A stretch of 64,000 nucleotides of DNA from Dipteronia dyeriana (GCA_032871835.1 CM065295.1:82887819-82951818); one strand, 5' to 3'; shown: positions 35,380 to 48,565, counted from the first letter of the stretch. Program-made: numbers and translations. Notes: generated from the letters alone by a model not told the origin.

Positions 35380-38300
35380 TGAGCCCAGACTGGACTCGGA
35401 CCGAGTCGGACTGGTCCGACCCTTTTAACACCTCTACCTCTAAAGTATTATAGCATCATCCTCTTTTTAGTCTCGTCTGTGTAGACATAACGCCGGTTCA
35501 ATTTCAACTAAGTAACCGAACCAAAATTGTGGACGCTAGAACCGGACCATGAATTGAAATCAGGGAGGTTCCGATTCTTGTTCGAAAAAATCCCAAATCG
35601 AACAGGAACTGCCGGTTCGATTCCTCCGGTGCCGGAACCAACGGATCCAATCTCGTTTTTTTTTTTCTAAATTTTCACATTTTATATTTTTAAAACCTAC
35701 TTTTCACTCTCTTTCTTTCTTCACTTCTTCAGAATCATATGGTAGATAAATTATAACGAACACATCATCAACCAAAATATCTCATGAGTTACATTATGAT
35801 TACAACTCATATGTCATATTTGCTGGCATAACTTTTATCCATAAAGGACAAAATTATCATCTATATGATTTTTTTATATAAAAAAATAGAGGCCTCTGTG
35901 GCTTATTGGATTTAAAAATACCCTTATTAAGCTACTTGGTCCAAAAGTTGTGGCTTATTCATTTCACTAGTAAATTCGTATTTTGTTTTAATTTTATTTT
36001 GATTAATAAACTAATCAAATTTTATCATTCTCAATATCACCTTCGAGGAGAGTGAAAATGGTTACGTCACAAAATTATCCGAAAGGATTCAGATTCGGAT
36101 TATACAATTTGGTTTGCTCTCAACCTTGAGTGTGTAAGTGTATAAGGATTCGAAATATCTGAAGGGAATTCTAAGCTTTCACATGAAATTCCACTTTCAA
36201 ATGAGCATATCAACACATTTAAAATGACTCTCATAAGCGTTTTTAATGGAGAAATCACCATTTTTATTTTTTAGACAAACTCCAAATAACTTTGTCAATC
36301 AACTCTATCAATCCCACTCAGACATAAGTTTAATTTTGCTTTTAATTAGAAAAGTTTATTAAAACAAAAGAAAAAAGAAAAGAAAAACAGAGTATATGAG
36401 GTAGATAAAAAAAGAAAAAGAAAAAGGAAAAGATGGAGGCGTAGAAAAGAGAAAAAGAAGCGGCCTATAAATAAGCTATCACATCCGGTATTTCTTGGTG
36501 ATCATGGTTAATAATCTCCATGATATGTATCACTTAAATAGGAACGTATAAATAATTTCTTCTTAAAAAGGTTTTGGTCACATACTTGTAATTGTTGATG
36601 ATGCTTCACATCAAACTTTTCTAGATATATTGGTAAGACCGAACTTTAAAGGGTAATAATTAAGTTTATAATTTTAAAAAATGTGATGGGTGAGAGATAT
36701 CTTTACCTATATAACACATTATGACAAATTTATGCATGTTTTTTTTTGTTTGAAAATAATTTGGTATGGTGGCCATGGCCGTTGTCGGTACCCGCCTATC
36801 TCCTCCCCTGTTCACAAGTATATGCCACCTCTCACACATGCACTTTCCACACAGTTTATTGCCTCTTCAATTTTTGTTAACCTCAATTTAGATGGGCTTG
36901 ATTATGAGTTGTATTTTTGGGTTATGATACTAGTATTGAGAAAATTTATGGAACTGTACCTTACACCACCAACTGAGATACAACTTCTCACATATGCTTG
37001 TAAAATATGTATGGTAAGAATTGAACCTCTGACCATCAAATATGGAAAAGAGTTGTGATATCATCTATGTTAAGAGGTGATTTGCATATGATCATTAATT
37101 ATTATAACCGATTGTTTTATTTTTCCTTGATTTATCAAATTCAAATGTGGGGATCCCTCAATTTATAAAGATCCAATAATTCTATAGAATGAGTGTATCA
37201 TGTCACATTATTACCCATAAAACTATTCAATAAACGTGTATTAAGTATGCATATATTTATCTGTAAATTTAATTTCAAAATAAATATAATAGTTATAGTA
37301 TTATGAAAAGCTTATAAATATGAGAAATTTTATTAGATAAATGTATAGATATCTATTTTTTTTTTTTTTTAAATCTAACTAGATTATTAAAGTGTTGTTG
37401 CTTATTATAACTAGTATATCATGGACCACAGTATCTCATGATTTATATTGTGGTTACAACATATGTCACATTGGTCTGTCCAACATTGTTTCATACTAAA
37501 TACAAGGGAAATAGTAGAAAATAACTATAAAAATAAATCATTTTCTAAACATATCAACATGTAATGCTCTTTTTTTCACTGTTTCTATCGACTTTTTTCT
37601 ATAACCGACAAAATTATCAGCTACATGAATTTTATTATTATTTTTAAATGGAGGCCTCAATGAATTCAAAAACACCCTCATTAAGATACTTGGTCCAAAA
37701 GTTGTGGCTTATTTATTTCACCGTTAAATTTGTGTTTTGTTTTAGTTTTATTTTGATTAAGCAACTAATTAAAATTTATCATTCTCAATATCACCTTCAA
37801 GGAGAGTGAAAGATGGTTGCTTACTTGCTTACTTGCTTTACAAAATCATCATATGGGATTTGGATTCGGATTCGGATTATACGATTCGGTTTGCTCTCAA
37901 CCTCAAGTGTGTAAATATTGAGACTGAGTATGAGGGGCATAGCACTTGCTTAATAATAGATATTGAAACACAAATATCTATCTCATGTTTATTTTATTTT
38001 ATTTTTTCCGAAACATGCCTGATGGGTTATATTTACTGTCTAGGGGTGGAACATTTAATGGGCTGACAATTGGCAGTCCACTAAAATAGGGATTAAAATG
38101 TAAATTGATCCAATAATTATAATAAACAGATTTGGAGACTTGATGTCATCGTCCTCTTATTAGCCTATTGCTCTCATCCAGACTCCGGAGCTGTAAAAAA
38201 ATTATCATCAATATGAATTATTATTTTTTTTTTTTAAAAAAAAGGCCTATGTGGATTTAAAAATACCCTTATTAAAATATTTGGTCCAAAAGTTGTGGCT

Positions 38301-39674
38301 TATTCATTTCACTGGTAAATTCGTGTTTTGCTTTAATTTTATTTTGATTAATCAACTAATCAATTTTTATCATTCTCAATATCACCTTCGAGGAGAGTGA
38401 AAGATGGTTGCTTAACAAAATTATCCGTAGGGATTCAGATTGTGATTATACGATTCAGTTTGCTCTCAACCTCAAGTGTGTAAGTGTGTAGGGATTCGAA
38501 TTTTCCGAAGGGAATTCTAAGATTCCACCTAAAATTCTACTTCCAATTGAGCATATCAACACATTTAAAATGACTCTTATAAGCGTTTTTAATCGGGAAA
38601 TCACTATTTTTCAAAGACAAACTTCAAATAACCGTGTGAATCCCGTTCGATAGAAATTTAATTTTAAGAGAAGTTTAATTTTGTTTTTAATTAGAAAAGT
38701 TTATTTAAACAAAATAAAAACAAAGTAGATGATGCATAGGAAAAAGAAAAGAAAAAAAAAGGGAAAGATGGAGGCGCAGAAGGAAGAAAAAGAAGAAGCC
38801 TAGAAATAATCTATCATATCGGTATTTCTTAGTGATAATGGTTAATAATCTCTATGTTATATATTGATTAAATAGGAACGTATGAATAATTTCTTCTTAA
38901 AACGGTTTTGGTTATATGCTCATAGTTGCTGATGCTGTTTCACATCAAACTTTCATAAATATTTTGAATGGATCGGACTTTAAAGTGTAATAATTAAATT
39001 TATAATTAAAAATATAATATGATGGGTGAGAGATATCTTTACCTATATAACACAATATGACAATTTTATACATAAAAAATTTATTGAAATTTTATACATG
39101 ATTTTTTTATTTTATTTATTTTTTTAAGAAGGAGGCCTCCATGAATTCAAAAACGCCTTTATTAAGATACTTAGTCCAAAAGTTATGGCTTATTCATTTC
39201 GGTGTTAAATTTATGTTTTGCTTTAGTTTCAATTTGATTAAGCAACTAATTAAATTTTATCATTCTCAATATCTAATTCAAGGGGAGGGAAAGATGGTTG
39301 CTTTACAAAATCATCGGATAAGATTCGGATTCGGATTATACGATTCATTTTACTCTCGATCTCAAGTGTGTAAGTACCGTGACCGAGTATGAGGGGCATA
39401 CCAATTGTTTAATAACAGATATTGAAATATGAATATTCTTATCATAATATAATTTTATTTCATTTTTTTCAGAAACAGGCCTGATGATGGGTTTTGTTTA
39501 GGGGTGGAACATTTAATAGGCTAGACCGGGCTGATAACTAAAACATAGGGACTAAAATGTAATTGCGCTAATAATTATAATAAACAGATTTGGAGACTTG
39601 ATGTCATCGTCCTCTTTTTAGTCTCTTATTCTCATCCAGACTCCACTCCAGAGCTGTAAAAAAATGGTCGCTGC

Positions 39675-39705
<31 letters not shown>

Positions 39706-39740
39706 TTGCTACAGATTGGTATTTTTTTCTGGGTTTTTGT
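35380..39740. repeat. Complex repeat unit, copy II with a partial third copy
   Basis: 35380-38190 aligns with copy I. 38200-39060 then repeats the 35.84-36.73 kb part, and 39085-39660 repeats the 37.62-38.19 kb part, so a third unit with an internal deletion follows directly. The anchor ccaaaagttgtggcttatt occurs, with small changes, near 35940, 37695, 38287 and 39175. A pure A run of about 29 bases lies at 39673-39701. The unit ends just upstream of the chimeric gene. Confidence 0.85.
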
Positions 39741-40146
39741 TTTTGTTTTCTTTCATCTCCAAAAAAAAGAAAAAAAAAAACGCTGACACTGCATACAATT
39801 TTACAAAACCGACTTAATATAGACTCTACGCTGTGAGCCGGAGTCCAAATAAAAAGGGGACCTCTCCACTCCTACTTGGCGTCATTTATCAATCTCCGTG
39901 TCTCTCAATCTCTCTGTCGCCAGTCGCCACTTTCCAGTTCCAGATCGACGGTGAGTTCCTCCTCAACCCTAGGGTTTATTCAATTAGATGATTCACATTC
40001 TATATTCGCGATTCGTTTGTTCTGATTTTGTTTGTGATAACGCTGATTTGTTTAATTTAATCAAATACTGGTCCGTTCTCTTAATATGATGGCCGATTGT
40101 ATGCTTCGTTTATAGTTTTATTTTATTTTATGGCTTTTGATTTCAG

Positions 40147-42116
40147 TTTTGGATCGAAATCAAGACCGTTTTGCAGAGTGTAGATTGAAGGAGAGAAGAG
40201 ATGTCTGGTTCGACTAACTGTAAGCGTTTCTCCTTATTGTTCATCTTTTGTATTGTATTAGTATTCGATTAGTAATAGTTTTACTGTATTGTTCTTGTGA
40301 AACTTAGTTTCATTTCTATCACACCAAGAAAATTAAGTTTCGATTCAGTTATGTTACCTTTTTAATTTCAATGCAATTGCTGTGTTCGTGTAAACTGTCA
40401 TTCCATGGTGATAAAACTAGAATAGGCTGGGAACTGTGATGTTGATACTGCACTTTATTGTTGAAGATAAACTTAAAATACGCATATAAATGGTACTAAT
40501 GGTGGTCATTTATTAAGATTCTATGATTTATGAATGTCTTTATTGTTTCTGTACGATTGCAGTGATCTGAGGCTTTTCTAATGTCTGTTAATGTTGTGGT
40601 AGTATCTGCTAATCATGAACATTTGGATTATATTCTTACGTTCTTTGTTTTTTCTCAAATTATTCTAGTGGTGAGTGTAAACTTTTCTGATTCGGATCTG
40701 GAGGAGGGGAAGAAGCCTCTGTTTGTTGAGGAGGATACATGTGCTGAATTGGTCAGGTACTATTCAACCAAGAGCGGCGATGAGATGACCAGCTTGAAGG
40801 ACTATGTTACGAGGATGAAGGAGGGACAGAAGGACATTTACTATATCACTGGTAAGAGCAAGAAGGCTGTTGAGAACTCTCCGTCCTTAGAGAGGCTCAA
40901 GAAAAAAGACTATGAAGTGCTTTTGGTGGTGGTTACCGTTGATGGGTATGGTATTAGTCAGTTGAAGGAGTATGATGGGAAGAAGCTGGTCTCAGCCACC
41001 AAAGAAGGACTAAAACTCGACGAAGATGAAGGTAATATGCTATTGAACTATTGGCTCTGTCTTTTATTTATTTATGTACACTCACTGTAGCTCATGAAAA
41101 TTCTGGCTCTTTATTATATCTTGTATTTATTAATTAATTTTTTATTGAGGTTCTCATAATATCATCTTGATATTTGCAGATGAGTCTGAGGACAGGAGTG
41201 ATATTGTGGAAGAGGATGATGGAGAAGATACTTTTATGCATGCTTTGAACAACGAACTGAAGAACACCACCCTTAAGGAAAGTTTTGTACATGCAAATGA
41301 AGAATCTTCTAAGAAAATTGAGGTATGTTTCTTGTCTTTGCATGAGAGAGCTATTTCGAAGTATAAATGGCATACAAATATAGAACCATTTATTCCTGTC
41401 ATGGTCTTTTGGGGAATGTATTGTATGTGCACATTCTTGAAGGTCTTCCGGGTGCCAGAAACAGGGGATTTGATTTTAGTTTTTGAGATGGTAAAAAAGA
41501 TCTGAAGATATAGGTCAAGTTGTATGGAGTGTCAGTAACTCGAACATTCTACTTGCCTAAGTCCTTACACCGTATGAAGTTGTTACATTTCACTTCCTGC
41601 TCGTAACATACATAATACTTGTTAAGGCTGATCTTGCATACACGAGTCTTATCACTGCGTCTGGTGTATTTCATACACTCCCTTTTGATTGATTGATGAA
41701 CTTATTTTTGCAGGGAGCATCAAATGCCACAGATCTAGACATGGAAGAGCCTGCATTCAAAAAAGTAAAGTCTAACTTGACTTAATTACAATGAACTCTT
41801 ATATCTGTCACGTGTTATTGTCTGCTACCCTACTAATTTGATTTCATTTGTGTAGTCCTTTGCTTATATGCTGTTTCAACAGCCGGGTGAAAAGGAAGAA
41901 GAGGAGGAAGTGGAGGAGGAAGTGGAGGAAGAGGAGGAAGATGAGGAGGACGGATGGTCGAATTTTATTATTTTGCGGTGCTCGACAGATTCCATCCAGT
42001 CCGAATCACCATTTATACATGAGTTCTGTCTGCTTCCTGAGTTATTTGTGCATTGCGTTATGTATCCTTTCAAGGTGAAGGAAGATGAGATTGGACATCT
42101 CTGGATACATCTTTGA
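40147..42116 (+). CDS. Chimeric HSP90 / ecdysoneless-like gene, five coding exons
   Basis: Coding exons 40201-40219, 40669-41031, 41180-41322, 41714-41764 and 41856-42116 join with GT-AG introns into one frame of 278 codons plus stop; the exon starting at 40147 carries 5' UTR, and an upstream noncoding exon probably ends at 39950 (GACG, then gtgagt). Residues about 24-127 are a cytosolic HSP90 C-terminal segment ([44 protein letters not shown]), without the ATPase domain and without the MEEVD tail. Residues about 128-192 ([20 protein letters not shown]) resemble the acidic C-terminal part of plant ecdysoneless/SGT1-like proteins. Residues 193-278 start with a Glu-rich run and end in sequence I do not recognise; a relation to the post-LRR tail of TIR-NBS-LRR proteins is only a guess. 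It may be an expressed fusion or a well-preserved composite pseudogene. Confidence 0.6.
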
Positions 42117-42220
42117 TCCACCCTGAAAATTTTGAAGGACACAGAACCGGAAATGAAGGGATTCAAAAGGTGTGGAGTAGTGTAGAGGTAGGAGGATACA
42201 GAGTCAAGTTTATGGTAAAT

Positions 42221-42620
42221 AAATGATACAAGACATTCAGTGATATACAAAGTTTTGAGTACAAATGTACAATTTAGGAACAAATGAGAGAACAGACCAG
42301 GACATGAAAATTGAGAAAATTGCAACGTTTATAAATGTAAGCAGGTTGCGACGTTTTCCAGATGGTTTATACTTTGCAAATTGTTGTTGACGAATGGTAC
42401 ATTTGGGAAAAAAAATCATATGGCTTAGACATTTGCAAAAAGCACACAATATAGTTAATGCATTCAAGTTCAAAAACAATAACAGATGCTTAAAGCCTTA
42501 AAGCCTTAAACATTCAATATCTTCAGGCCTACAAATGGGGCAAGCGATGAAATCAGAATTCTGGGCAGGATAATTGTACAAGTATAAATCCTTAGAAAAG
42601 ATTGTAGGAGAAAGATCGAC
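42221..42620. repeat. Block shared with 11.86-15.46 kb, uninterrupted copy
   Basis: This 400-bp stretch is the version without insertions of the split block near RPS10. It preserves the empty sites of the PIF-like element (42237-42240), the long-TIR element (about 42246) and the LINE (accaggacat at 42297-42306). No protein is recognised in it. Confidence 0.88.
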
Positions 42621-42850
42621 TTCAATTAGCTTATCCATTATATATTAGCTCTTGTTTTTTTGTGTAAATGAAAGATTGATGTTTCTTTTGTGTATATTTC
42701 AATAATCATCAGCACAAAAGTTAGCATCGAAAGTTATTCCATTAACTAACAGAAGTTAACAAAAGTAAATCTAAATTACATTGACCAAGTAAAACCTAAT
42801 AAATAAATATAAAACTAATTATTCTAAGAAATCAAAATTGAAACCTGGAT

Positions 42851-43913
42851 CTAAATAAAACTTTGTCCAGTCCACATGGGTCGAGTAAAAGGATCGCATG
42901 ATTCATGACCAATATGAGAGCTGAGTGTGATGCTCCCATTTTGCAAATCGTAAATTCCCATGTTCTTGCCTCCTCTATCCGTTAAATATATAGAATTAGG
43001 TTTGCAACAAGGAAGATGTACCGACGAAAATATTGACAGGTGATCCAAAAAGATTATTCTATCATCTAAATCCTTTATCTCCGTATATGTCTTAGTATTT
43101 AAATCCAAGTTAAACACTACAAATTCAGGAATTCCACATTTACTAAAGTCCTTAAGTCCATAGTGATTATACCATAAAATTATCAACGATGCTCTTGCGG
43201 ATTCTACTATATATGTCATGGGTGGAAGCGGATGAATTTTAATAGGCAACTGAGCCACTAGTTCTACCTTGCTAGAATTATCACCCGCTCTTACTTTATA
43301 TGACGTTATTCTACCATAAAAACTTGCTGCATAAATTCGTCCTTCGTAGTAAACAATGTCCCAATAAGCAGTTTTGTTTTGGCTTAAAAAGGTCCAAGTT
43401 TCATCGCCAGGTCTAGCATATGCCAATTTTTTAGTTTCATAGATAACCATCAACATATAATCGGGGTTCCAGTAAAGGATTGGATGATAAAACACATTTA
43501 GTTATAAATGAACCATCAGGGAGAAGGTTAACATCTATGATTGTCTTCATATTTAAAAATTTATGTTGTAGATTTGAAAACGGATGCATAAGATTCACAT
43601 TAAAACTTTGATCAATGATTATAAGACAACCCATTGAAGAATAACACCTCTTATCCGTAAGAGGTTCTGATAAACTTACTTGATTAACAATTCCCTATGT
43701 AAGATTGTAGAAATCAAGTACATGACTGTCTTCTCTGGACGGGAGCATAAGCAATGGAATCGGACAGTTACGAAACATGTAGTTGTCCCATGTAGCAGCG
43801 GATCTCCAAAAAGTACATACTCCCCGGAAGGCAACATAGTCTTTGGGCATTCTTATTCGCTTTGCGATTTCCTCCAAAACATCGGTAAGAAGTCCATCCC
43901 AATTATCAGTCAT
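42851..43913 (-). pseudogene. F-box/DUF295 protein pseudogene
   Basis: Family members are substrate receptors of SCF ubiquitin ligases. The start codon at 43913 opens MTDNWDGLLTDVLEEIAKR, and the F-box ends with FRGVCTFWRSAA. The rest is the DUF295 beta-rich domain, with ETWTFLSQNKTAYWDIVYYE, then GRIYAASFYGRI, and a C-terminal WTGQSFI typical of where this domain ends. An in-frame TAG lies near 43696 (after YNLT), and a frameshift lies near 43495 (between SFITK and the FYHPILYWNPDY segment). The remainder is open. With two lesions it is most likely a pseudogene; length and layout are otherwise normal. Confidence 0.85.
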
Positions 43914-44299
43914 TCCTGCTGAAATCTGAAGAACAAGTAAGCATGGTAAAATACGATTGAAAAGAGAATCACACATGAAAACCCTAATTACAATCTCACC
44001 TGTACTTATAGTTTTTTTTTTTTTTTTTTAATACAGGAGGAGTTGTAAAACTGGAATTTGTTGGGATTTTGTTTCCTATGAGGAGTGAATATGCTTTTAC
44101 TAATAAGGAATCTTAACATTACTGTAAATACACATTCATTCCTATTATTTAGGTTCATATATTATTTTTTTTCCTAATTTTCTGTTAGCGTGTCTTGTGT
44201 TTTAGGGTCTGAGCACACCATCTACTTTCGTTTTTCTTGTCATCGCGCATTCGCACCTCGCCTACCAACCGTAGTGAAGCAGAGAACCACCTTGCCATT

Positions 44300-44908
44300 A
44301 GGGATGGCCAATGGGGAAATAGGGATAGATGTAGGTCCCCCCATCCCCATCCTCATCCCCATTTTCCAAACCCTCTCCCATCTCCCTCCCCCCATTTCTC
44401 CATTTGGGGAAAATGGGGATGTGGTAGTTTTGGGGGAGGTCCCCCATCCCTATTTTCCCATTTCCTCAATTTTCCCCATTTTTCCATTTCCCCAAGGTTT
44501 TCCGTTTTTTCATTCCCCTATTTTCTCTATATCATTAAAAATTACATATTAAAGATGTATATTAGTAAGTAAAACAGAAATAATAAAAATATTGAAAAAA
44601 TAAAAATAAATATATATTAATATATTATATATAATATTATAATATTTGAGAGAAATGGGGATAGAGCACCTCCCCCATCCCCATCCCCATCCCCATATCC
44701 CCATTTCTAGAATTTTGTGGGAGAAATGGGGAAATGGGGATGGAGACAGGTCCTCCCATCCCTATCCCTATCCCAATTTTAATTTAGGGATAAAAATCAT
44801 TCTCATCCTCCCATTTATCTATTTTCCCCCAAAAAATTCTCCCAAATGGGGATGGGGGAGTAGGGATTTGAGGTCTCGGGGGAAAACGACCATCCCTATT
44901 TGCCATCC
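44300..44908. mobile_element. GGGGATGG-rich element with short inverted ends
   Basis: The left end GGGATGGCCAATGGGG and the reverse complement of the right end (GGATGGCAAATAGGG) are similar inverted repeats. C-rich runs (ccccatccccatcc) near the left and the centre and G-rich runs on the right make both strands prone to G-quadruplex formation. No target duplication is clear and no transposase is seen. Confidence 0.5.
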
Positions 44909-45029
44909 AACCGAAGACCTGAAAGTGAACCATGAAGTTTTAATTTATTATTTTAATTTATTATTTTAATTTATTATTTTAATTATAAAATATTTAAAAT
45001 AGTTTTACTTTATGTTAAAGTTATTTTAA

Positions 45030-45776
45030 GGGCAATTACCAATTAGGTCCTGAATTTTTTCCAAGTTGTTTATGACTTTTACAAAAGTGACCAAATTGAT
45101 CCTTATATTTTTTTCTAAGTACCAAATTAGTTTCTCTTACTAAGTTCCGTCAGTCAATTTTAACTGCATGGAGGTAAAATTGTGCTTTATTCATAAACAA
45201 TATAACAATATAACAATGACACATGCATAATTTTTTTTAATACATGTATATTTTTGTTTATTTTATTTTTGGGTTTTGATTTTTAAATAATTTTGAAAAC
45301 AATGATCGTATGATATTAACAAAAAAAGAAATTTATATAAAAATGGTAAAAGACTAAACTAGAAATGAATGATAACTTTGTTTATAAAATAAATGAATAA
45401 TTGACATTGTCTTAATGAAATATTTTTAGATATTTTTAGATAATTTTAATTAAAAAGAAACGAACGGTGTTTCATTAATAATATTTTTGGATTTTGTTAT
45501 AATTATAATGGTATATTTAATACATAAAAAATAAAATAAATTTGTTATAACACGACAAATAAATGGTATTTACGTATTTTAACTAAAATTGTTAAAGTCA
45601 ACTGTTATATTTTAACACCGTTAAATCGTTAGAGAGACTAATTTGGTCACTTCTAAAAAGAAAGGGACTAATTTGGCACTTAGAAAAAAATGTGAGGACC
45701 ACTTTGGTCACTTTTATAAAAGTCACAGACAACTTGAAATTTTAAAAAAAGTCCAGGACCTAATTGGTAATTGCTC
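45030..45776. mobile_element. Mutator-like nonautonomous element with perfect 9-bp TSD
   Basis: Inverted repeats of well over 100 bp start GGCAATTACCAATTAGGTCC on the left and GAGCAATTACCAATTAGGTC on the complementary right. ttattttaa flanks both sides exactly (45021-45029 and 45777-45785). The 747-bp body has no coding capacity. Confidence 0.95.
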
Positions 45777-45843
45777 TTATTTTAATCCAATATTATTTTT
45801 ATTCTATCTCGAACTGTGTCAAACAAGCTTTATCACTACTTTA

Positions 45844-47130
45844 GGGGGTGTATTGAATCATGATTTTATTAGACAATTTTAAGAAGTAAAATTCCGTTGG
45901 TATTGGATTGAAACTTTTTAACAAGTTAGATAAATCTGGTGGTATTCGATCGGAACTTTAAAAAAAAAAAATCCATATTGTCTTATGATATTGAATCTAG
46001 ACTTTTAAGAGACATCAAATTGTCTGGTGATATTGAATTGAGATCAATATTTATAGGATTTCATGACAAAATGGATTATCCAGACTTTTTAGTGATTTTT
46101 ATAAATAGCTAGACCCCAAAATTGTCTTGTCATCTCCTACAATACTTTCCAGACTTTTCCAGTCGTATCATGCTTCTCAAATTGCTCTGCATTTCTCATC
46201 TCATCTCAAACCACTCTACAATTCTCATCTTAAGAAATTCCATCATCATCAATCTCCATATATACCGGATCATTTTCAATTTATGTCATTCTAATTTGAT
46301 TATTTTTTAATTGTTTCCCTGTTTTGTTCTCTTCATTTTTTATTGTTTCTTCTGAAATACCAATCTCTCTCTACCTAAAGATCCAAACCCAATTTCATCT
46401 TTATTTTCGATTTTGTAAAAAACCCTTTTATAAACAGAGTAAAGATTCATTCTTGTTGTTTTTGTGATTTTGCAAAAACCCTTTTGTAAACAAAGTAAAG
46501 ATTCAATTTTGATTTTGAAAAATAAACATTTTTGTTACTTTGTAGAAAGCCGTATCGTAGAGATTTTTTTTTTTTTTTATTGAAATCAACTTTTTTTTTT
46601 CTATGAAGAAGAAGATTAACAAGAATTGTTGTTTATGTGTTTGATGAATTGCCTATGAGAGTTCATAGGAAAGTGGTTATGGTGAGAAGTAGAGGAGGAT
46701 ATAAAAAGGAGTCAGTCGAGAATTAACTAGTGAATTTTGACACTATATTCGTTGGAGCTTTAGTCAATGCAAGGAAGTTAGAAGGATTTTTTTTGCATTA
46801 TTACTCCAATGAGGAAGGAGTGGTCATGTTTGAGGAAGTGGGAAAAAAATTAAGAGAGGTGGGGTTGTTTGATTTGACATATATAATGCATAGGTATGGT
46901 GAGAAAATCGATACTAGAGAAAGAATAAGTTGATCCATAAGATGGATTAGTTGGATAAAAAAAAATCTATAATGTCTTGAAATAAAGTCTAAATAATTCA
47001 AATAGTATCTAAATAAAGTATAAAGCTGAAAGTCTTGTTCATATAATCATAATAGTCTTTAAATCATAAAAATCTATAAAATCCTTGTATTTCAAAATTG
47101 TCTATTAAAATCTCAATCCAATACACCCTA
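45844..47130. mobile_element. PIF/Harbinger-like element
   Basis: The left end GGGTGTATTGAATCATGATT and the complement of the right end (GGGTGTATTGGATTGAGATT) form inverted repeats that also share TAGACAATTTT. TTA flanks both sides (45841-45843, 47131-47133), the usual 3-bp target duplication. Inside, a short plus-strand frame (46730-46933, MNFDTIFVGALVNARKLEGF) shows no recognisable transposase, so the element is probably nonautonomous. Confidence 0.75.
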
Positions 47131-48137
47131 TTAATTCAATTCCATATCAAACATATTTCGATACTAATTTAATCTATCCCAATTAAATTTCATAAAAATA
47201 GTTTAATTCAATCCGACTTTCAGATTACATAAAAGAAGATTACACATTTTTTAAAATAAAAAATGAAAAACTTTAAACTATCTATCGGAATAAAGTGTTT
47301 AAGATTTTCGAAAAAAGAAACCGGTACAACTTATTAAAAACTAGGAGACAAGCTGGTGATGTGGTATCCGGTGGTAAAAGCTTTAAACTAATGTTTAAGA
47401 TTAAAAAATTAAACAATAAAAATAGGAGAAATATCATTTGGGTCTCTATGTTATGCTAAAAGATCAATTATTTAAACGAGTTTTTTTTAGTAAATTTTTC
47501 CCTGACTTTTGAAAAGTATATTAAATAGATACATTTATTAGTCAACAGTTAGTCAAACTTAACATTTATTGGGGTATTTTTATCTTTAAACCAAAAACAT
47601 GCATGTGTCATAAAAAAATCAATAATATATATACAAAGGAAATAGTTTATATATCACAATATATATATATCGAATATTTATATAAATTAAAAAAAATCCA
47701 AAATTTTAAAATATTTATATAATTAAAAATTAAAATACTTTAAACCTCTACCATCCAAATCTAAGATGGAGGGTGGAAATTTATTTATTTTAAAAAAAAT
47801 CTATTAAAATTGAAATTTTTATTAAAATTAATTTTAAAATGGTTACACAAAAATGAAAATCTGAATTTCATTATGAAGAAAATGAAAAAAAAATATAGAG
47901 AAAATAAAAAAACATACCAGAAAAAACTTAAAAATAAATCATATTAATCACTAATTTGAAACAAATGGATATTAAGTCATACAAACTTTTTTATTTTTAA
48001 AAAAAACTCCAATGGGATTAAGAGAATTTTTTTTTTTTTTAAAAAGGAAATAAAAAATTTAATAAAATTTAATATTAAAAACATAATCTTATCATCTTCT
48101 CCCAACCAGTTCATCAACATCACCCTGAACAAAACCA

Positions 48138-48141
<4 letters not shown>

Positions 48142-48184
<43 letters not shown>
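48142..48184. repeat. CA dinucleotide microsatellite
   Basis: About 21 uninterrupted ca units. The matching site in copy A (about 7510-7527) has only about eight. Confidence 0.95.
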
Positions 48185-48186
<2 letters not shown>

Positions 48187-48565
48187 AGTTCATCCCCTCT
48201 ATCTCTCTCACGTGAATCCAAAACAGTGAAACACCTCCTACCACTCAACCCACCACCACCCAAACCCCTCTTACCACCGGTCAAACATCATTCAAACACC
48301 ATTCTTCTCACTCTTGATCTCGGACTCTATCTCATCTCTCTCATTCTTGATCTCGACCTTATCTCCTTCTCAAATCTCTTTGTGAACGAATCGCACTAGA
48401 CCTGGGTCATACCATGTTCAAAAATGGATCGTTCAATGAAAACCCATGATTTGGTGCAGATCGATCGTTCATGGATTTTGTGTTCTCTTGTTGAAATTCT
48501 TGCCAAGTTTGGGTGTATTGGCTTTTGAGTGTTCAAATTCTAGATGAAATAAGTTTGGTTGGTGG

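Noticed and set aside
41868..42325. Long serine-rich minus-strand frame opposite the Glu-rich exon
   Set aside because: It is the antisense of the GAG/GAA run of exon 5; no splice or family support.
44190..44969. Overlapping Pro/His-rich frames
   Set aside because: They reflect CCCCAT repeats in the G-rich element, not protein coding.
46730..46933. Small frame inside the PIF-like element as a host gene
   Set aside because: It lies within transposon ends and has no recognisable domain; kept only as part of the element.
47977..48183. Poly-Cys-Val frame on the minus strand
   Set aside because: It is a translation of the CA microsatellite.
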